Of a stretch of 64,000 bases of DNA, positions 47,114 through 55,257 are shown piece by piece. The position numbers and the translations under genes were made by a program. A model generated the notes under the pieces. That model had not been told where the DNA came from and made no database searches. It was given only the letters and a program-made list of their open reading frames with translations. Every line of letters begins with the position of its first letter. Position 1 is the stretch's first letter. Source of the stretch: Novilysobacter_A longmucuonensis (GTDB lineage Bacteria > Pseudomonadota > Gammaproteobacteria > Xanthomonadales > Xanthomonadaceae); contig NZ_JBJMAW010000003.1 in NCBI RefSeq assembly GCF_046600735.1, positions 124,001 to 188,000 on the forward strand. Reading direction: 5' to 3'.

Positions 47114-47923
47114 TCAGCCGGGTTCGTTGCCGGCATCGCGCGCGAACGCCAGCGCCGCCGCCATCGCCGGGGCCAGCACCGAGCGGTGGGTCTCGCCCTC
47201 GAACAGCCGGAACCTGCAATCCACGCCGTTGGCCTGCAGCAGCTCGGCCAGTGCGCTGGCGTTGTCGACCATGTGGGGCTCGCCGAGCATTGCCGCCTCG
47301 TGCTCGCCTTCGATCTCCGGCGGCTTTTCCGGGCCGACGACCTGTTCGTCCGAGCCGACGCTGAGCAGCACGCGTGCGTGTCGCGCTGCGCCCCAGTCGG
47401 CTTGCCCGGCCTCCTCCAGGAAGCGCGCCTGGTCCCACCAGATCGACGGGCTGGCCGCGACGAAGCGCTGGAAAGATCCGGGACTGGCGATCAGCGCCTG
47501 CAGCACGAACAGCCCGCTGAGCGAATGGCCGACCAGCGTCTGCCGAGCCGCATCCAGCGGCAACGCATCGAGGTAGTGCGGTTGCAGCGTGCCGGTGAGG
47601 AAGGCCAGGAGCGCGTCGGCGTCGCCGTCCTCGTGCCAGGCGTCGGCGGACCCGCGCGGCGGCGGCACCTCATGCCGCGCCGGCTGGGTGAAGTCGCGCC
47701 GGCGCAGGTCCGGGTCGACCGCGCCCGGCGGATCCCAGCCGACGCCGATCACCACCATGTCGTCACCGCCGGCCGCATCCAGCGCCTGCTGCATCGGCGC
47801 CCAGGTGGTCGGGGTGTCCAGCAGCCAGACGACCGCATGACCGCCCTCGGGTGGATCACCCTGGGGCAGGTGCAGCGAGATCGCGTAGTCGCGCTGCTTG
47901 GCGCTGGTCATGTGCTCGTGCAT
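47114..47923 (-). CDS. alpha/beta hydrolase, esterase D/IroE-like
   Basis: A 269-residue enzyme of the putative esterase family (Esterase/IroE type). The nucleophile elbow GHSLSG (in TLVGHSLSGLFVLQALI) is followed by FVAASPSIWWD, typical of siderophore esterases and related hydrolases. His in GETHRSVLAPA completes the triad. There is no signal peptide. Start ATG 47923 has an AGGAG site 7-8 nt upstream; the ATG at 47941 lacks one. It may hydrolyse an ester such as a siderophore, but the gene has no iron-uptake neighbours. Confidence 0.75.
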   Translation of the reverse strand: MHEHMTSAKQRDYAISLHLPQGDPPEGGHAVVWLLDTPTTWAPMQQALDAAGGDDMVVIGVGWDPPGAVDPDLRRRDFTQPARHEVPPPRGSADAWHEDGDADALLAFLTGTLQPHYLDALPLDAARQTLVGHSLSGLFVLQALIASPGSFQRFVAASPSIWWDQARFLEEAGQADWGAARHARVLLSVGSDEQVVGPEKPPEIEGEHEAAMLGEPHMVDNASALAELLQANGVDCRFRLFEGETHRSVLAPAMAAALAFARDAGNEPG

Positions 47924-48019
47924 CGCGAGGCTCCTGGCCACATCGGCCGGTCGCGGCGGCCGGCCGGGCTAATGGATGCTCAGGATAGTGACTTAACCGG
48001 CTCTTGCCGGATGCGGCGC

Positions 48020-48466
48020 TCAGGTCGCGAACAGCTGCGCCGCGATGTCGGCGAAGCCCTTGAACTCCAGCGCATTGCCCGAGGGGTCCAGCAGGAACAG
48101 CGTGGCCTGCTCGCCGGGCTGCCCGGCAAAGCGCACGTGCGGCTCGATCACGAACGCGACGCGCGCCGCACGCAGGCGCTCGGCCAGGGCGCGCCAGTCC
48201 GGCAGCTCCAGCACCACGCCGAAGTGCGGCACCGGCACGTCGTGGCCATCGACCGGATTGTCGCCGGCGACCGGGGGCGGCCTCATGCCGTCGACCCGAT
48301 GGCACACCAGTTGGTGACCGAACAGGTCGAAGTCGACCCAGCGCTCCGCGCTGCGGCCCTCCATGCAACCCAGCACGCCGCCGTAGAACCCTCGGGCGGC
48401 GGCAAGGTCGTGCACCGGGATGGCGAGATGGAATGGGGTCAGACGAAATGGGGTCAACTTCGGCAT
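48020..48466 (-). CDS. VOC family (glyoxalase-like) protein
   Basis: A 148-residue vicinal-oxygen-chelate protein: FHLAIPVHDLAAARGFYGGVLGC at the start, HFGVVLELPDWRALAERL in the middle, and FLLDPSGNALEFKGFAD at the end, giving the two beta-alpha-beta units and metal ligands His and Glu. A small dioxygenase or resistance role is possible. The first residues LTPFRLTPF are encoded by two tandem copies of a GGGGTCA-containing repeat, so the natural start may be slightly further in. Confidence 0.82.
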   Translation of the reverse strand: MPKLTPFRLTPFHLAIPVHDLAAARGFYGGVLGCMEGRSAERWVDFDLFGHQLVCHRVDGMRPPPVAGDNPVDGHDVPVPHFGVVLELPDWRALAERLRAARVAFVIEPHVRFAGQPGEQATLFLLDPSGNALEFKGFADIAAQLFAT

Positions 48467-48636
48467 GGCTGCGGCACGTGGGTCTGGAAGCGCCGCAGTG
48501 TGCTGGAAAAGCGCCGCTGTGGCGCGTAGCCGCGGCCGCCGAGGCGGGCTGTCGATCATTGGTGCGCAGTCGCCTAAAGAAGCGCCCGCGGCGGCCGATA
48601 CCCCGGAGTCATTTATTCCCCCAGGAGAATCTCCGC

Positions 48637-48948
48637 ATGTTCCGACCTGTCCTGCTCGCCGCCATCACTTCGCTGGCCCTGGCCTTCACCGTACCCGCCC
48701 ACGCCGAGCTGACCCCGGTCAAGCGCGTCGAGCCGGTCTATCCGGTCGAAGCGGCCCGCGCCGGCACCAACGGGTTCGTCGAGGTCGAGTTCACCGTCGA
48801 CGCCAGCGGCAAGGTCGCCAGCGTCTCGGTGGTCAACGCCAAGCCGTCGCGCACCTTCGAGAGCGCCGCGGTGCGCGCGGTCAAGCAATGGGAGTTCAAG
48901 CCCGGCGCCAACGGCCGCGGCAAGGTGCGGCTAGACTTCACGCTCTGA
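48637..48948 (+). CDS. TonB C-terminal domain periplasmic protein
   Basis: A 103-residue protein. A signal peptide ends VPAHA, followed by a TonB C-terminal (energy transducer) domain: VEPVYPVEAARAGTNGFVEVEFTVD, then SRTFESAAVRAVKQWEFKPG. It has no membrane anchor or Pro-rich linker, so it is not a complete TonB; it may act in the periplasm with other partners. A CAGGAGA site precedes the ATG. A strong terminator follows at 48968-48998. Confidence 0.82.
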   Translation: MFRPVLLAAITSLALAFTVPAHAELTPVKRVEPVYPVEAARAGTNGFVEVEFTVDASGKVASVSVVNAKPSRTFESAAVRAVKQWEFKPGANGRGKVRLDFTL

Positions 48949-48967
48949 TCGATCGCTGACCGCTGCG

Positions 48968-48998
48968 AAAAAACGCGTCGGCAACGGCGCGTTTTTTT
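48968..48998 (+). terminator. rho-independent terminator of the TonB-C gene
   Basis: AAAAAACGCG...CGCGTTTTTTT with a 10-bp loop region. The stem of A-T and CGCG pairs and the T-run are placed 20 bp after the stop. Confidence 0.8.
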
Positions 48999-49019
48999 AG
49001 GCAAGCCGCGACCGCCCTT

Positions 49020-49050
49020 TGTAGGAGCGCCCCATGGGCGCGACCGCGAC
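49020..49050. repeat. half of an interspersed palindrome, TGTAGGAGCG family
   Basis: TGTAGGAGCGCCCCATGGGC followed by GCGACCGCG, without a matching inverted arm. Confidence 0.6.
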
Positions 49051-49115
49051 CACAAGCGGATAGCGGATGAAGCCGCGTCCGAGCGGCACTCAAACAGCTC
49101 GCGTCGGACCCGCTT

Positions 49116-49784
49116 TCAAACGAACGAGGCGAACGCCTCCAGCGGCAGCCGCTCGATCGCGGGCACCCGGCAATCCTCGGCGGGATGGCCGACCACCAGC
49201 AGCAGGTAGGGCATCTCGTTGCGCGGGCGGCCGACGATCTGGTTGAGAAATCCCATCGGACTCGGCGTGTGTGTCAGCGTCACCAGGCCGGCGCGGTGCA
49301 GCGCCGCGATCAGCAGCCCGGTGGCGATGCCGACCGATTCATGCGGGTAGTAGCGCTTGTGCTTGCACCCTTCGGCATCCAGGCCAAACCGCTCGTAGAA
49401 CACCGCGATCAGCCACGGCGCGGTCTCCAGGAACGGCTTGTCGGCATCGGTGCCGAGCGGCGCGAGTGCCTGCAGCCATTCCGATGGCGCGCGGTGCTGA
49501 TAGAACGCGCGTTCCTCGGCCTCGGCCGCTTCACGGATGCGCCGCTTGATGCCGGCATCGGCGACCGCGACAAAGCGCCACGGCTGCTGGTTGGCGCCAC
49601 TGGGCGCGGTGCCGGCCGCGCGCAGGCAGGCTTCGATCACCTCGCGCGGCACCGGCTGCGCACTGTAGTCGCGCACCGTGCGTCGGCGGGCGAGTTCGTC
49701 GGCGAAGGCGCGCGCACGGGCGAGGCGCTCCTGGTCGCTGAGCGGCTCGCGGGCGGGCAGGGGCATGTGGGCGGGGCGGTCCAT
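49116..49784 (-). CDS. nitroreductase family protein
   Basis: A 222-residue FMN-dependent oxidoreductase. RRTVRDYSAQPVPREVIEACLRAAGTAPSGANQQPWRFV covers the FMN phosphate and ring-binding residues of the nitroreductase fold. SVGIATGLLIAALHRAGLVTLTHTPSPM is the second FMN contact, and GRPRNEMPYLLLVVGHP follows. The layout is that of the nitroreductase/iodotyrosine-dehalogenase group. NAD(P)H-dependent reduction of a nitro or quinone compound is likely; the natural substrate is unknown. Downstream is a 225-bp spacer without a recognised gene. Confidence 0.85.
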   Translation of the reverse strand: MDRPAHMPLPAREPLSDQERLARARAFADELARRRTVRDYSAQPVPREVIEACLRAAGTAPSGANQQPWRFVAVADAGIKRRIREAAEAEERAFYQHRAPSEWLQALAPLGTDADKPFLETAPWLIAVFYERFGLDAEGCKHKRYYPHESVGIATGLLIAALHRAGLVTLTHTPSPMGFLNQIVGRPRNEMPYLLLVVGHPAEDCRVPAIERLPLEAFASFV

Positions 49785-50009
49785 TGCGACAGCCTAGCCC
49801 GAAGCACGCCCGGGCGGCGATGCGCCGGCATACCCGCGCACATCGCAGGCGAGCGCCTCTGCTCGCGGGCGTTGACATCCGCTCACGCCGGCGGAGCGGA
49901 CCATGGCGGCCATGCGACGAGAATTGCGTGCGAACACAGCAGCCCTGGCCCGGCCGGCCTGCGTCCGCGGCGCCGCCGGCGCCGGCTACGCCAACAGCGC
50001 GTGGCCGGC

Positions 50010-50837
50010 ATGACCGAAACGACCCCGGAGTCGGAGGCGCTGTCCCGCGAACGCGACCAGCTGCTGGCCCGCCTGCAGGTGTGGCTGGAGACGCCGATGC
50101 TGGTGCTGGCCTTCATCTGGCTGGCGCTGTTCGTGGTCGAGATGCTGTGGGGCCTGAGCCCGCTGCTGGAGGCCGCGGGCTGGGTCATCTGGGTGGTATT
50201 CGCGATCGAGTTCGCGCTTGGCTTCATGCTCGCGCCGCGCAAGCGCGACTACCTGCAACGCAACTGGCTCAAGGCGATCGCACTGCTCGCGCCGGCGCTG
50301 CGCATCCTGCGGGTGTTTCGGGTGCTGCGCCTGGCGCGGCTGTCGCGGCTGTCGCGCGTGGCCGGGGTCAGCCGCAGCGCCCGGCTGCTGCGGGTGGTCA
50401 GCTCGCTCAACCGCGGCATGCGCGCGCTCGGCGCCAGCATGGGGCGGCGCGGCATGGGCTACGTGCTGGTGCTCACGATGCTGGTGACGGTGGTCGGCGC
50501 CGCAGGCATGTACGCCTTCGAGAACGAGGCCGGCCGCTCGCCCGGGTTCGACCACTACGGTGACGCGCTGTGGTGGACCGCGATGCTGATGACCACGATG
50601 GGCTCGAGCTACTGGCCCGACAGCGCCGCCGGCCGCATCCTGTGCCTGCTGCTGTCGCTGTACGCGTTTGGCGTGTTCGGCTACGTCACCGCAACGCTGG
50701 CGTCGTTCTTCGTCGGCCGCGATGCCGAGGACGACACCGCCGAGATCGCCGGCGAAAGATCCATCGCCGGACTGCACGAGGAGATAGCCGCCTTGCGCCG
50801 CGAGTTGGTGGCACAACGGCGGCCGGGCGAGGGCTAG
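50010..50837 (+). CDS. voltage-gated-like ion channel with unusual selectivity filter
   Basis: A 275-residue six-helix cation channel. S1-S4 take up about residues 25-130. The S4-like helix LRILRVFRVLRLARLSRLSRV (98-118) has regularly spaced Arg. The pore loop reads ALWWTAMLMTTMGSSYWP (186-203), so the filter is T-M-G-S-S-Y-W-P and not the T-V-G-Y-G of classic K+ channels. S6 (about 208-235, LCLLLSLYAFGVFGYVTATLASFFVG) follows, and a charged coiled-coil-like tail ends the protein. The ion specificity is open. Confidence 0.78.
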   Translation: MTETTPESEALSRERDQLLARLQVWLETPMLVLAFIWLALFVVEMLWGLSPLLEAAGWVIWVVFAIEFALGFMLAPRKRDYLQRNWLKAIALLAPALRILRVFRVLRLARLSRLSRVAGVSRSARLLRVVSSLNRGMRALGASMGRRGMGYVLVLTMLVTVVGAAGMYAFENEAGRSPGFDHYGDALWWTAMLMTTMGSSYWPDSAAGRILCLLLSLYAFGVFGYVTATLASFFVGRDAEDDTAEIAGERSIAGLHEEIAALRRELVAQRRPGEG

Positions 50838-50917
50838 AGCGCTGGGGCTTGGCTGGTGACCGATCACGGCAGCTGCGAGTCGCTTCACGACATGACGCGC
50901 CGCGGGTGATCCGGCGA

Positions 50918-52225
50918 TCAGGGCCGGTCGTTCCCGGCCGCTACGTCGCCATCCCAGAACTCCATCCCGGCGTAGGTCCAGCGCCACGGGGCGCCGGTTT
51001 TCCCGAGCACCCGTTCGACCAGATACGGAAACGCCGCCTCGGCGCGCACGTCGTTGGCCAGGATCACCACGCAGCGCCGGCCGCGCTCCACGCAGACCCA
51101 GGTGTTGCCGGTGATGTCGTTGTGCCCGCCCCTCATGAAGCCGCGGCCCTGCGGACCATCGAAGACGATGAGGCCGAGTCCGGCGGCCAGATCCGCACGC
51201 CGGGCCCGCGGCGGTAGTTCGGGTTGCAGCGTGGGGAACTGGCTGGCGGTGGTGATCGGCAGTTGCGGCTTCACCATCTCGGCGCGGGCGGCGTCCGACA
51301 GCCCCTCGCCACGCACGTAGCCGGCGGCGAAGCGGGCCATGTCGGTGATCGTGGTGTCCATCGAACCGGCGGCGCGCACCGCGCTGCGCTCGTCGTGCGG
51401 CTCCGGCGTGCCGTCGGCGTGCCAGCCGTCGGCCAGGTTGGCGGCGAAATCCGGGCGCCACATCATGCTGGTGTTCTTCATGCCGAAGCGATCGAACACG
51501 CGTCGCTGCATCTGCTCGCCGACGTCCAGGCCCAGGCCGCGTTCGATCACGAACTGCAGCAGGATGAAGCCCTCGCCCGAATAGGCGTAGCGGCTGCCGG
51601 GCTCGAAGTGGATGCGCAGCTTGCCGTCCGGCTCCAGAAACGCGAAGTTGGCGAAGCCGGGGCTGTGGGTCAGCAGCATGCGCGCGGTCAGCTCGCGCCA
51701 GCGCGCATCCCCGGTCAGGTCGCGCCACGGAGCGTATTGGTCCTCGGTGGTGTAGGCCGGCAGCGGCCACTGGAGGTATTCGCCGATCGGCCGGTCCAGA
51801 TCGATCAGGCCCTCATCGACCAGCTGCATCACTGTGTAGGCGAACACGGCTTTGGTCAGGGAGGCGCCATACATCACGGTATCGGTCTGCAGCGGATCGC
51901 TGCCGGCGTTGCGCTCGCCATGGCTGCTGACCTGGGTGACGCGGCCGTCCTCGACCACCGCGATGGCCAGGCCCCGGGCTCCGGTTGCGGCCATGGCGCT
52001 GGCGGCGAGCGCGTGGAGTTCGACCGGAGCGGGGTCGCCGGCGCGCGCCGGCGTCAGGCACGACGCGGCCAGCACGGCGGCGAGCGCGATGGCGGCGAAC
52101 GCCACGTTGGCGAACACCAGGTTGCCGAACACCGGGGAGCGGGCGATCGGGCGCCGTGCCCGCGATGCTCGCGGCGAACAGTGGTGGACAGGCGATTGCG
52201 GCGGGGTGTGGTCGGTGCGGGTCAT
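50918..52225 (-). CDS. serine hydrolase, class C beta-lactamase/CubicO type
   Basis: A 435-residue exported protein. The N-terminus has a long charged region and a hydrophobic segment (about residues 37-55) ending near SCLTPARA. The active site shows SLTK (the SxxK motif, in YGASLTKAVFAY), YAYSGEG (Y-x-N/S-type motif) and a late GGHNDITGN where beta-lactamases have KTG. It likely acts as an esterase, a peptidase or a D-Ala-D-Ala enzyme in the envelope. An AGGAGG site lies before the ATG. A candidate ECF promoter at 52256-52281 is shared in sequence with the divergent sigma gene. Confidence 0.82.
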   Translation of the reverse strand: MTRTDHTPPQSPVHHCSPRASRARRPIARSPVFGNLVFANVAFAAIALAAVLAASCLTPARAGDPAPVELHALAASAMAATGARGLAIAVVEDGRVTQVSSHGERNAGSDPLQTDTVMYGASLTKAVFAYTVMQLVDEGLIDLDRPIGEYLQWPLPAYTTEDQYAPWRDLTGDARWRELTARMLLTHSPGFANFAFLEPDGKLRIHFEPGSRYAYSGEGFILLQFVIERGLGLDVGEQMQRRVFDRFGMKNTSMMWRPDFAANLADGWHADGTPEPHDERSAVRAAGSMDTTITDMARFAAGYVRGEGLSDAARAEMVKPQLPITTASQFPTLQPELPPRARRADLAAGLGLIVFDGPQGRGFMRGGHNDITGNTWVCVERGRRCVVILANDVRAEAAFPYLVERVLGKTGAPWRWTYAGMEFWDGDVAAGNDRP

Positions 52226-52255
52226 GGCGTGCCTCCTGGTGTGGTTACCCCTGCT

Positions 52256-52281
52256 GACGCGCCGACGCGGCGATTCTTACA
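52256..52281 (-). promoter_or_regulatory. candidate ECF-sigma promoter of the serine hydrolase gene
   Basis: Read on the minus strand, TGTAAG (52281-52276), 16 bases, then CGTC (52259-52256). The same TGTAAG-N16-CGTC arrangement occurs on the plus strand at 52410-52435. The predicted start site is about 25 bp before the gene. Confidence 0.65.
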
Positions 52282-52409
52282 GCGGGCGGAGCCGGCCGGA
52301 ACGCGGTACCGCCCAGGCGGCGGTCGCGCGGGACCTGTCGCGGGATGTATTGCTGGAGGCATGCAGGACCCGCCGGCGCCACATATATCGGCGGGCGCCG
52401 CACCTGGTC

Positions 52410-52435
52410 TGTAAGAATCGGCGCCCTGGGTCGTC
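52410..52435 (+). promoter_or_regulatory. candidate autoregulatory promoter of the ECF sigma gene
   Basis: TGTAAG (52410-52415), 16 bases, CGTC (52432-52435), 35 bp before the sigma gene ATG. ECF promoters commonly have a TG-type -35 and CGTC -10 spaced by 16 bp, so both spacing and sequence fit. Confidence 0.65.
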
Positions 52436-52469
52436 TTCCCGGGTAACGCGACCAGGAGACGAAGATGCC

Positions 52470-53036
52470 ATGTCCGCAACCGCTTCATGCCCGCAACAGC
52501 GAGGGACCATCGCTGTGACTGAACTTCCGCCCTCGGCCGAGCCGGCGATGCTGGCCCGCCACTACGGTCCGCTGGTGTTCAAGGCCGCGTACCGGGTGCT
52601 GGGCGATGCCTCGCTGGCCGAGGATGTGCAGCAGGAGGTATTCCTGCGGCTGATCGAGACGCGCCGTGATGCGGTCCAGTCATGGCCGGCCTATCTGGCC
52701 GCCAGCGCGGCGCGCATCGCCATCGACATGCTGCGTCGGCAGCAGCGCTGGTGGCGCCTGCTGCCGCAGTGGCGTGCGCAGGCGCCAACCGCCGCCGCCT
52801 CGGCCGAACAGGCCGGCATCGCGGCCGAGACCGCACAACGCCTGCGCAACGCATTGGCGCGGCTGCCCCGGCGCGAGGCGCAGTGCTTCGGCCTTCGCTA
52901 CCTGCAGGGGCTGGAGATCCGCGCCATTGCCGATGCGCTGCAGCTCAGCGAGAACAACGTCGGCGTGACCCTGCACCGCGCCCGCCGCCGCCTCGAGGCG
53001 CTGGTGGGCGAGCCCGCCCGGGAGGACCAGCAATGA
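52470..53036 (+). CDS. ECF-family RNA polymerase sigma factor
   Basis: A 188-residue sigma factor. Region 2 is seen in HYGPLVFKAAYRVLGDASLAEDVQQEVFLRLIE, with region 2.4 in RIAIDMLRR. Region 4 is LPRREAQCFGLRYLQGLEIRAIADALQLSENNVGVTLHRARRRLEAL. There is no extra C-terminal domain. The ATG at 52470 gives 17 residues before a GTG alternative. The stop overlaps the next gene as ATGA. The divergent serine hydrolase gene and this gene share a promoter motif, so the sigma is likely autoregulated and drives both. Confidence 0.9.
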   Translation: MSATASCPQQRGTIAVTELPPSAEPAMLARHYGPLVFKAAYRVLGDASLAEDVQQEVFLRLIETRRDAVQSWPAYLAASAARIAIDMLRRQQRWWRLLPQWRAQAPTAAASAEQAGIAAETAQRLRNALARLPRREAQCFGLRYLQGLEIRAIADALQLSENNVGVTLHRARRRLEALVGEPAREDQQ

Positions 53037-53875
53037 ACGATCGAGTCAACCACCCGTCGTCCGGCAAGCAGTTGCCGGGCCACCCACTGACCGGCGAGGA
53101 GCTCTCGCCCACGCTGGCCGCGCACACCGCCGGCATGGCCAGCGCGACGCCGCCGCCGGCCGCAGTCGAGCGGGCCCAGCAGCGGCTCATGCGACGGCTG
53201 CAGGCGCGGCCGGGATCCACTCGGCGGCCGGTCCGCGCGCGCTGGCTGACGGCCGCGACCGCCGCGGTGCTGGCACTGGTCGCGGTCATGGCGGTGCCGC
53301 TGCTTACCGATGGCGGCGATGCGTTCGCCGCGGTGCAGGGCCATTTCCGCGACTTCAGGACACTGTCGATGCGCATCGAGCAACGCATCGGCGGCCGGAC
53401 GCTGCAGACCTCTCACATGGTGGTGAACGCCGACGGCGTGCTGCGCACCGATGTCGGCGAGCAGCTGAGTGTCATCGTCGACCCGGTCCGCGGCCGCTTG
53501 CTCACGCTGCTGCACGGACCGCGGCGGGCGATGGCGATGCCGCTGGACCAGGCCGCGGCCTCGCCCGATGCGGCGCTGGACTGGCTCGAGCAGATCCGCC
53601 AGTTTCAGGGCCAGGCCGAGCGGCTGCCCGGGACCCGCAACATCGACGGGCGCGAGGCACGCGGTTGGGCGCTGGAGGTCGAAGGCACCCGCCTGGTGCT
53701 GTGGGCCGATGCCGATGGCCTGCCGCTGGCGATGGATATGGCGGGTGGCGGCGGGGACGGCGACGTCGGCCTGCAACTGCACTACCGGTTCGGCTTCGAC
53801 GCACCCGTGCCGGCCGGGCATCTGAGCAGCGAGGTGCCGCCGGGTTACACCCTGGCCGCGCCTGACCGCGACTGA
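53033..53875 (+). CDS. single-pass membrane protein, probable anti-sigma factor
   Basis: A 280-residue protein. The cytoplasmic N-terminal part (about residues 1-75) is hydrophilic and may bind the sigma factor. One helix (LTAATAAVLALVAVMAVPLL, about 72-91) follows. The periplasmic part (about 95-280) resembles outer-membrane-lipoprotein-sorting/LolA-like folds (FRTLSMRIEQRIGGRTLQTS, ADGVLRTDVGEQLSVIVDPVRG). The 4-bp overlap with the sigma gene is the usual sigma/anti-sigma arrangement. No zinc motif is visible in the N-terminus, so its class is unusual. Confidence 0.75.
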   Translation: MNDRVNHPSSGKQLPGHPLTGEELSPTLAAHTAGMASATPPPAAVERAQQRLMRRLQARPGSTRRPVRARWLTAATAAVLALVAVMAVPLLTDGGDAFAAVQGHFRDFRTLSMRIEQRIGGRTLQTSHMVVNADGVLRTDVGEQLSVIVDPVRGRLLTLLHGPRRAMAMPLDQAAASPDAALDWLEQIRQFQGQAERLPGTRNIDGREARGWALEVEGTRLVLWADADGLPLAMDMAGGGGDGDVGLQLHYRFGFDAPVPAGHLSSEVPPGYTLAAPDRD

Positions 53876-54044
53876 CGCGGTTGTGGAGGCGGAGCAGCCG
53901 AGCAAGCTCGGCTGCTTTGGGCGGCGACGCGGCAGCGGAGCAAGCTCCGCTCTACCGGCAGTGGCCCCTGCCTGCCGCCGGTGCACGCCGCCTTGACCGC
54001 CATCGGGCCAGGCTCGGCGGTCACAGCCTCGCCGGTCGCGCGCC
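53876..54044. repeat. palindromes after the sigma/anti-sigma operon
   Basis: A perfect hairpin GCAGCCGAGC-AA-GCTCGGCTGC at 53894-53915, followed by TTTGGG, may act as a terminator. A second hairpin GCGGAGCAAGCTCCGC follows at about 53935-53950. No gene is seen. Confidence 0.5.
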
Positions 54045-54143
54045 ATGCCCGTCAAGTTCCGCAGCTCCGGCTGCCTGATCAGCATCGTGCTGTCGGTGGT
54101 GCTGACGGTGGTACTCAACCTGATGCTGCGCAGTTGCATGTGA
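54045..54143 (+). CDS. possible 32-residue membrane microprotein
   Basis: The frame encodes a basic start (PVKFRSSG), one strong membrane helix (CLISIVLSVVLTVVLNLMLR) and a final SCM. Similar tiny proteins with this pattern exist in bacteria. No good ribosome-binding site is visible, so it is tentative. Confidence 0.4.
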   Translation: MPVKFRSSGCLISIVLSVVLTVVLNLMLRSCM

Positions 54144-54172
54144 GCGGCGCAATCGGCCACCGCCCCGGCCGG

Positions 54173-54436
54173 TCAGCGCACCACCACCGTGGTGGCCTTG
54201 TTGGCGATCAGGTAGGGCTGGAGGTCCTCGACCTGGCGCAGCTTGCCAATCGCACGTTGTGCGAACTTCTGTGCGGTGATGCGCACGTGGCAGTTCTGGA
54301 ACGGCGCGTCCGCGTTGCGTCCTTTCGAGGTGTAGACCACGCGGCCGTCGCGGTCCCAGCCCAGCACCAGCCGCTCCTGCTGGTTGCTGGTGCGGTAGAT
54401 CCAGCCTTTCTGGATGTCGGTTTCGGACATTGCCAT
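54173..54436 (-). CDS. small conserved-looking cytoplasmic protein
   Basis: An 87-residue protein: SETDIQKGWIYRTSNQQERLVLGWDRDGRVVYTSKG, then FQNCHVRITAQKFAQRAIGKL and DLQPYLIANKATTVVV. Aromatic and charged residues are mixed, as in a compact beta fold, and there is no signal. I do not recognise the family. Two ATG codons (54436, 54430) are possible. It is divergent from the SDR gene. Confidence 0.65.
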   Translation of the reverse strand: MAMSETDIQKGWIYRTSNQQERLVLGWDRDGRVVYTSKGRNADAPFQNCHVRITAQKFAQRAIGKLRQVEDLQPYLIANKATTVVVR

Positions 54437-54554
54437 GCTCGCGGCCTCTGTGGTGGTGATCGGATTGTGGCTTGATTGCCGCCACGCCCGGTGCCATTGC
54501 TGAAACAACCCACCCCGAAGCTGCCCACCCGGGGCAGCCATAAAGGAGTCCGAG

Positions 54555-55226
54555 ATGAAAACCGTCCTGATCACCGGTGCCAACCGCGGCATCGGCCTGG
54601 CCCTGGCGCAGCAGTTCAGCCGCCGCGGCGACCGCGTCATCGCAGTATGCCGTCTGGGCAGCGAGGCACTGGCGGCGACCGGCGCGCGCATCGAGTCCGG
54701 CGTCGACGTGACCGACGGCGATGCGCTGGCCGGGCTCGCCCAACGCCTGGGCGACACCGACATCGACACGCTGGTGCTCAACGCGGGCATCCTCGGCCGC
54801 GAGGCGCTGGACGACATCGACGCGGCCGGCCTGGACAGCATGCGCCGGCAATTCGAGGTCAACGCGCTGGGTCCGCTGCGGGTCGCCCATGCATTGCTCG
54901 ACCGGCTCGCCAAGGGCGCCAGCATCGGCATCATCACCAGCCGCATGGGTTCGGTCGCCGACAACGACTCCGGTGGCTACTACGGCTACCGGGCGTCCAA
55001 GGCGGCGGTCAACGCGATCGGCAAATCGCTCGCGGTCGACCTCAAACCGCGTGGCGTCGGCGTGTTCCTGCTGCACCCGGGCTACGTGGCCACCGAGATG
55101 GTCGGCGGCACCGGTGATGTGTCCCCGGAACAGTCGGCCGGCCAGCTGATCGCGCGGCTCGACAGCCTCACCCTGGAGCAGACCGGCACGTTCTGGCATG
55201 CCGACGGGCGCGCGCTGCCCTGGTGA
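54555..55226 (+). CDS. short-chain dehydrogenase/reductase
   Basis: A 223-residue classical SDR. TGANRGIG at 7-14 binds NAD(P), NAG of LNAGILG follows, and the catalytic Ser and the YxxxK pair appear in ITSRMGSVADN and YGYRASKAAVNAIGK. It resembles the 'CsgA/sniffer-like' SDRs of about 225 residues. NADP specificity is likely from the VCRLGS after beta-2. The substrate is unknown. Confidence 0.88.
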   Translation: MKTVLITGANRGIGLALAQQFSRRGDRVIAVCRLGSEALAATGARIESGVDVTDGDALAGLAQRLGDTDIDTLVLNAGILGREALDDIDAAGLDSMRRQFEVNALGPLRVAHALLDRLAKGASIGIITSRMGSVADNDSGGYYGYRASKAAVNAIGKSLAVDLKPRGVGVFLLHPGYVATEMVGGTGDVSPEQSAGQLIARLDSLTLEQTGTFWHADGRALPW

Positions 55227-55257
55227 GCGGTGCGCTGCCAGATCAGGGCTGGGCAAT

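Noticed and set aside
54173..54964. Long version of the small minus-strand gene reaching into the SDR gene
   Set aside because: The upstream 176 codons are antisense to the SDR gene; the protein-like text starts only at 54436.
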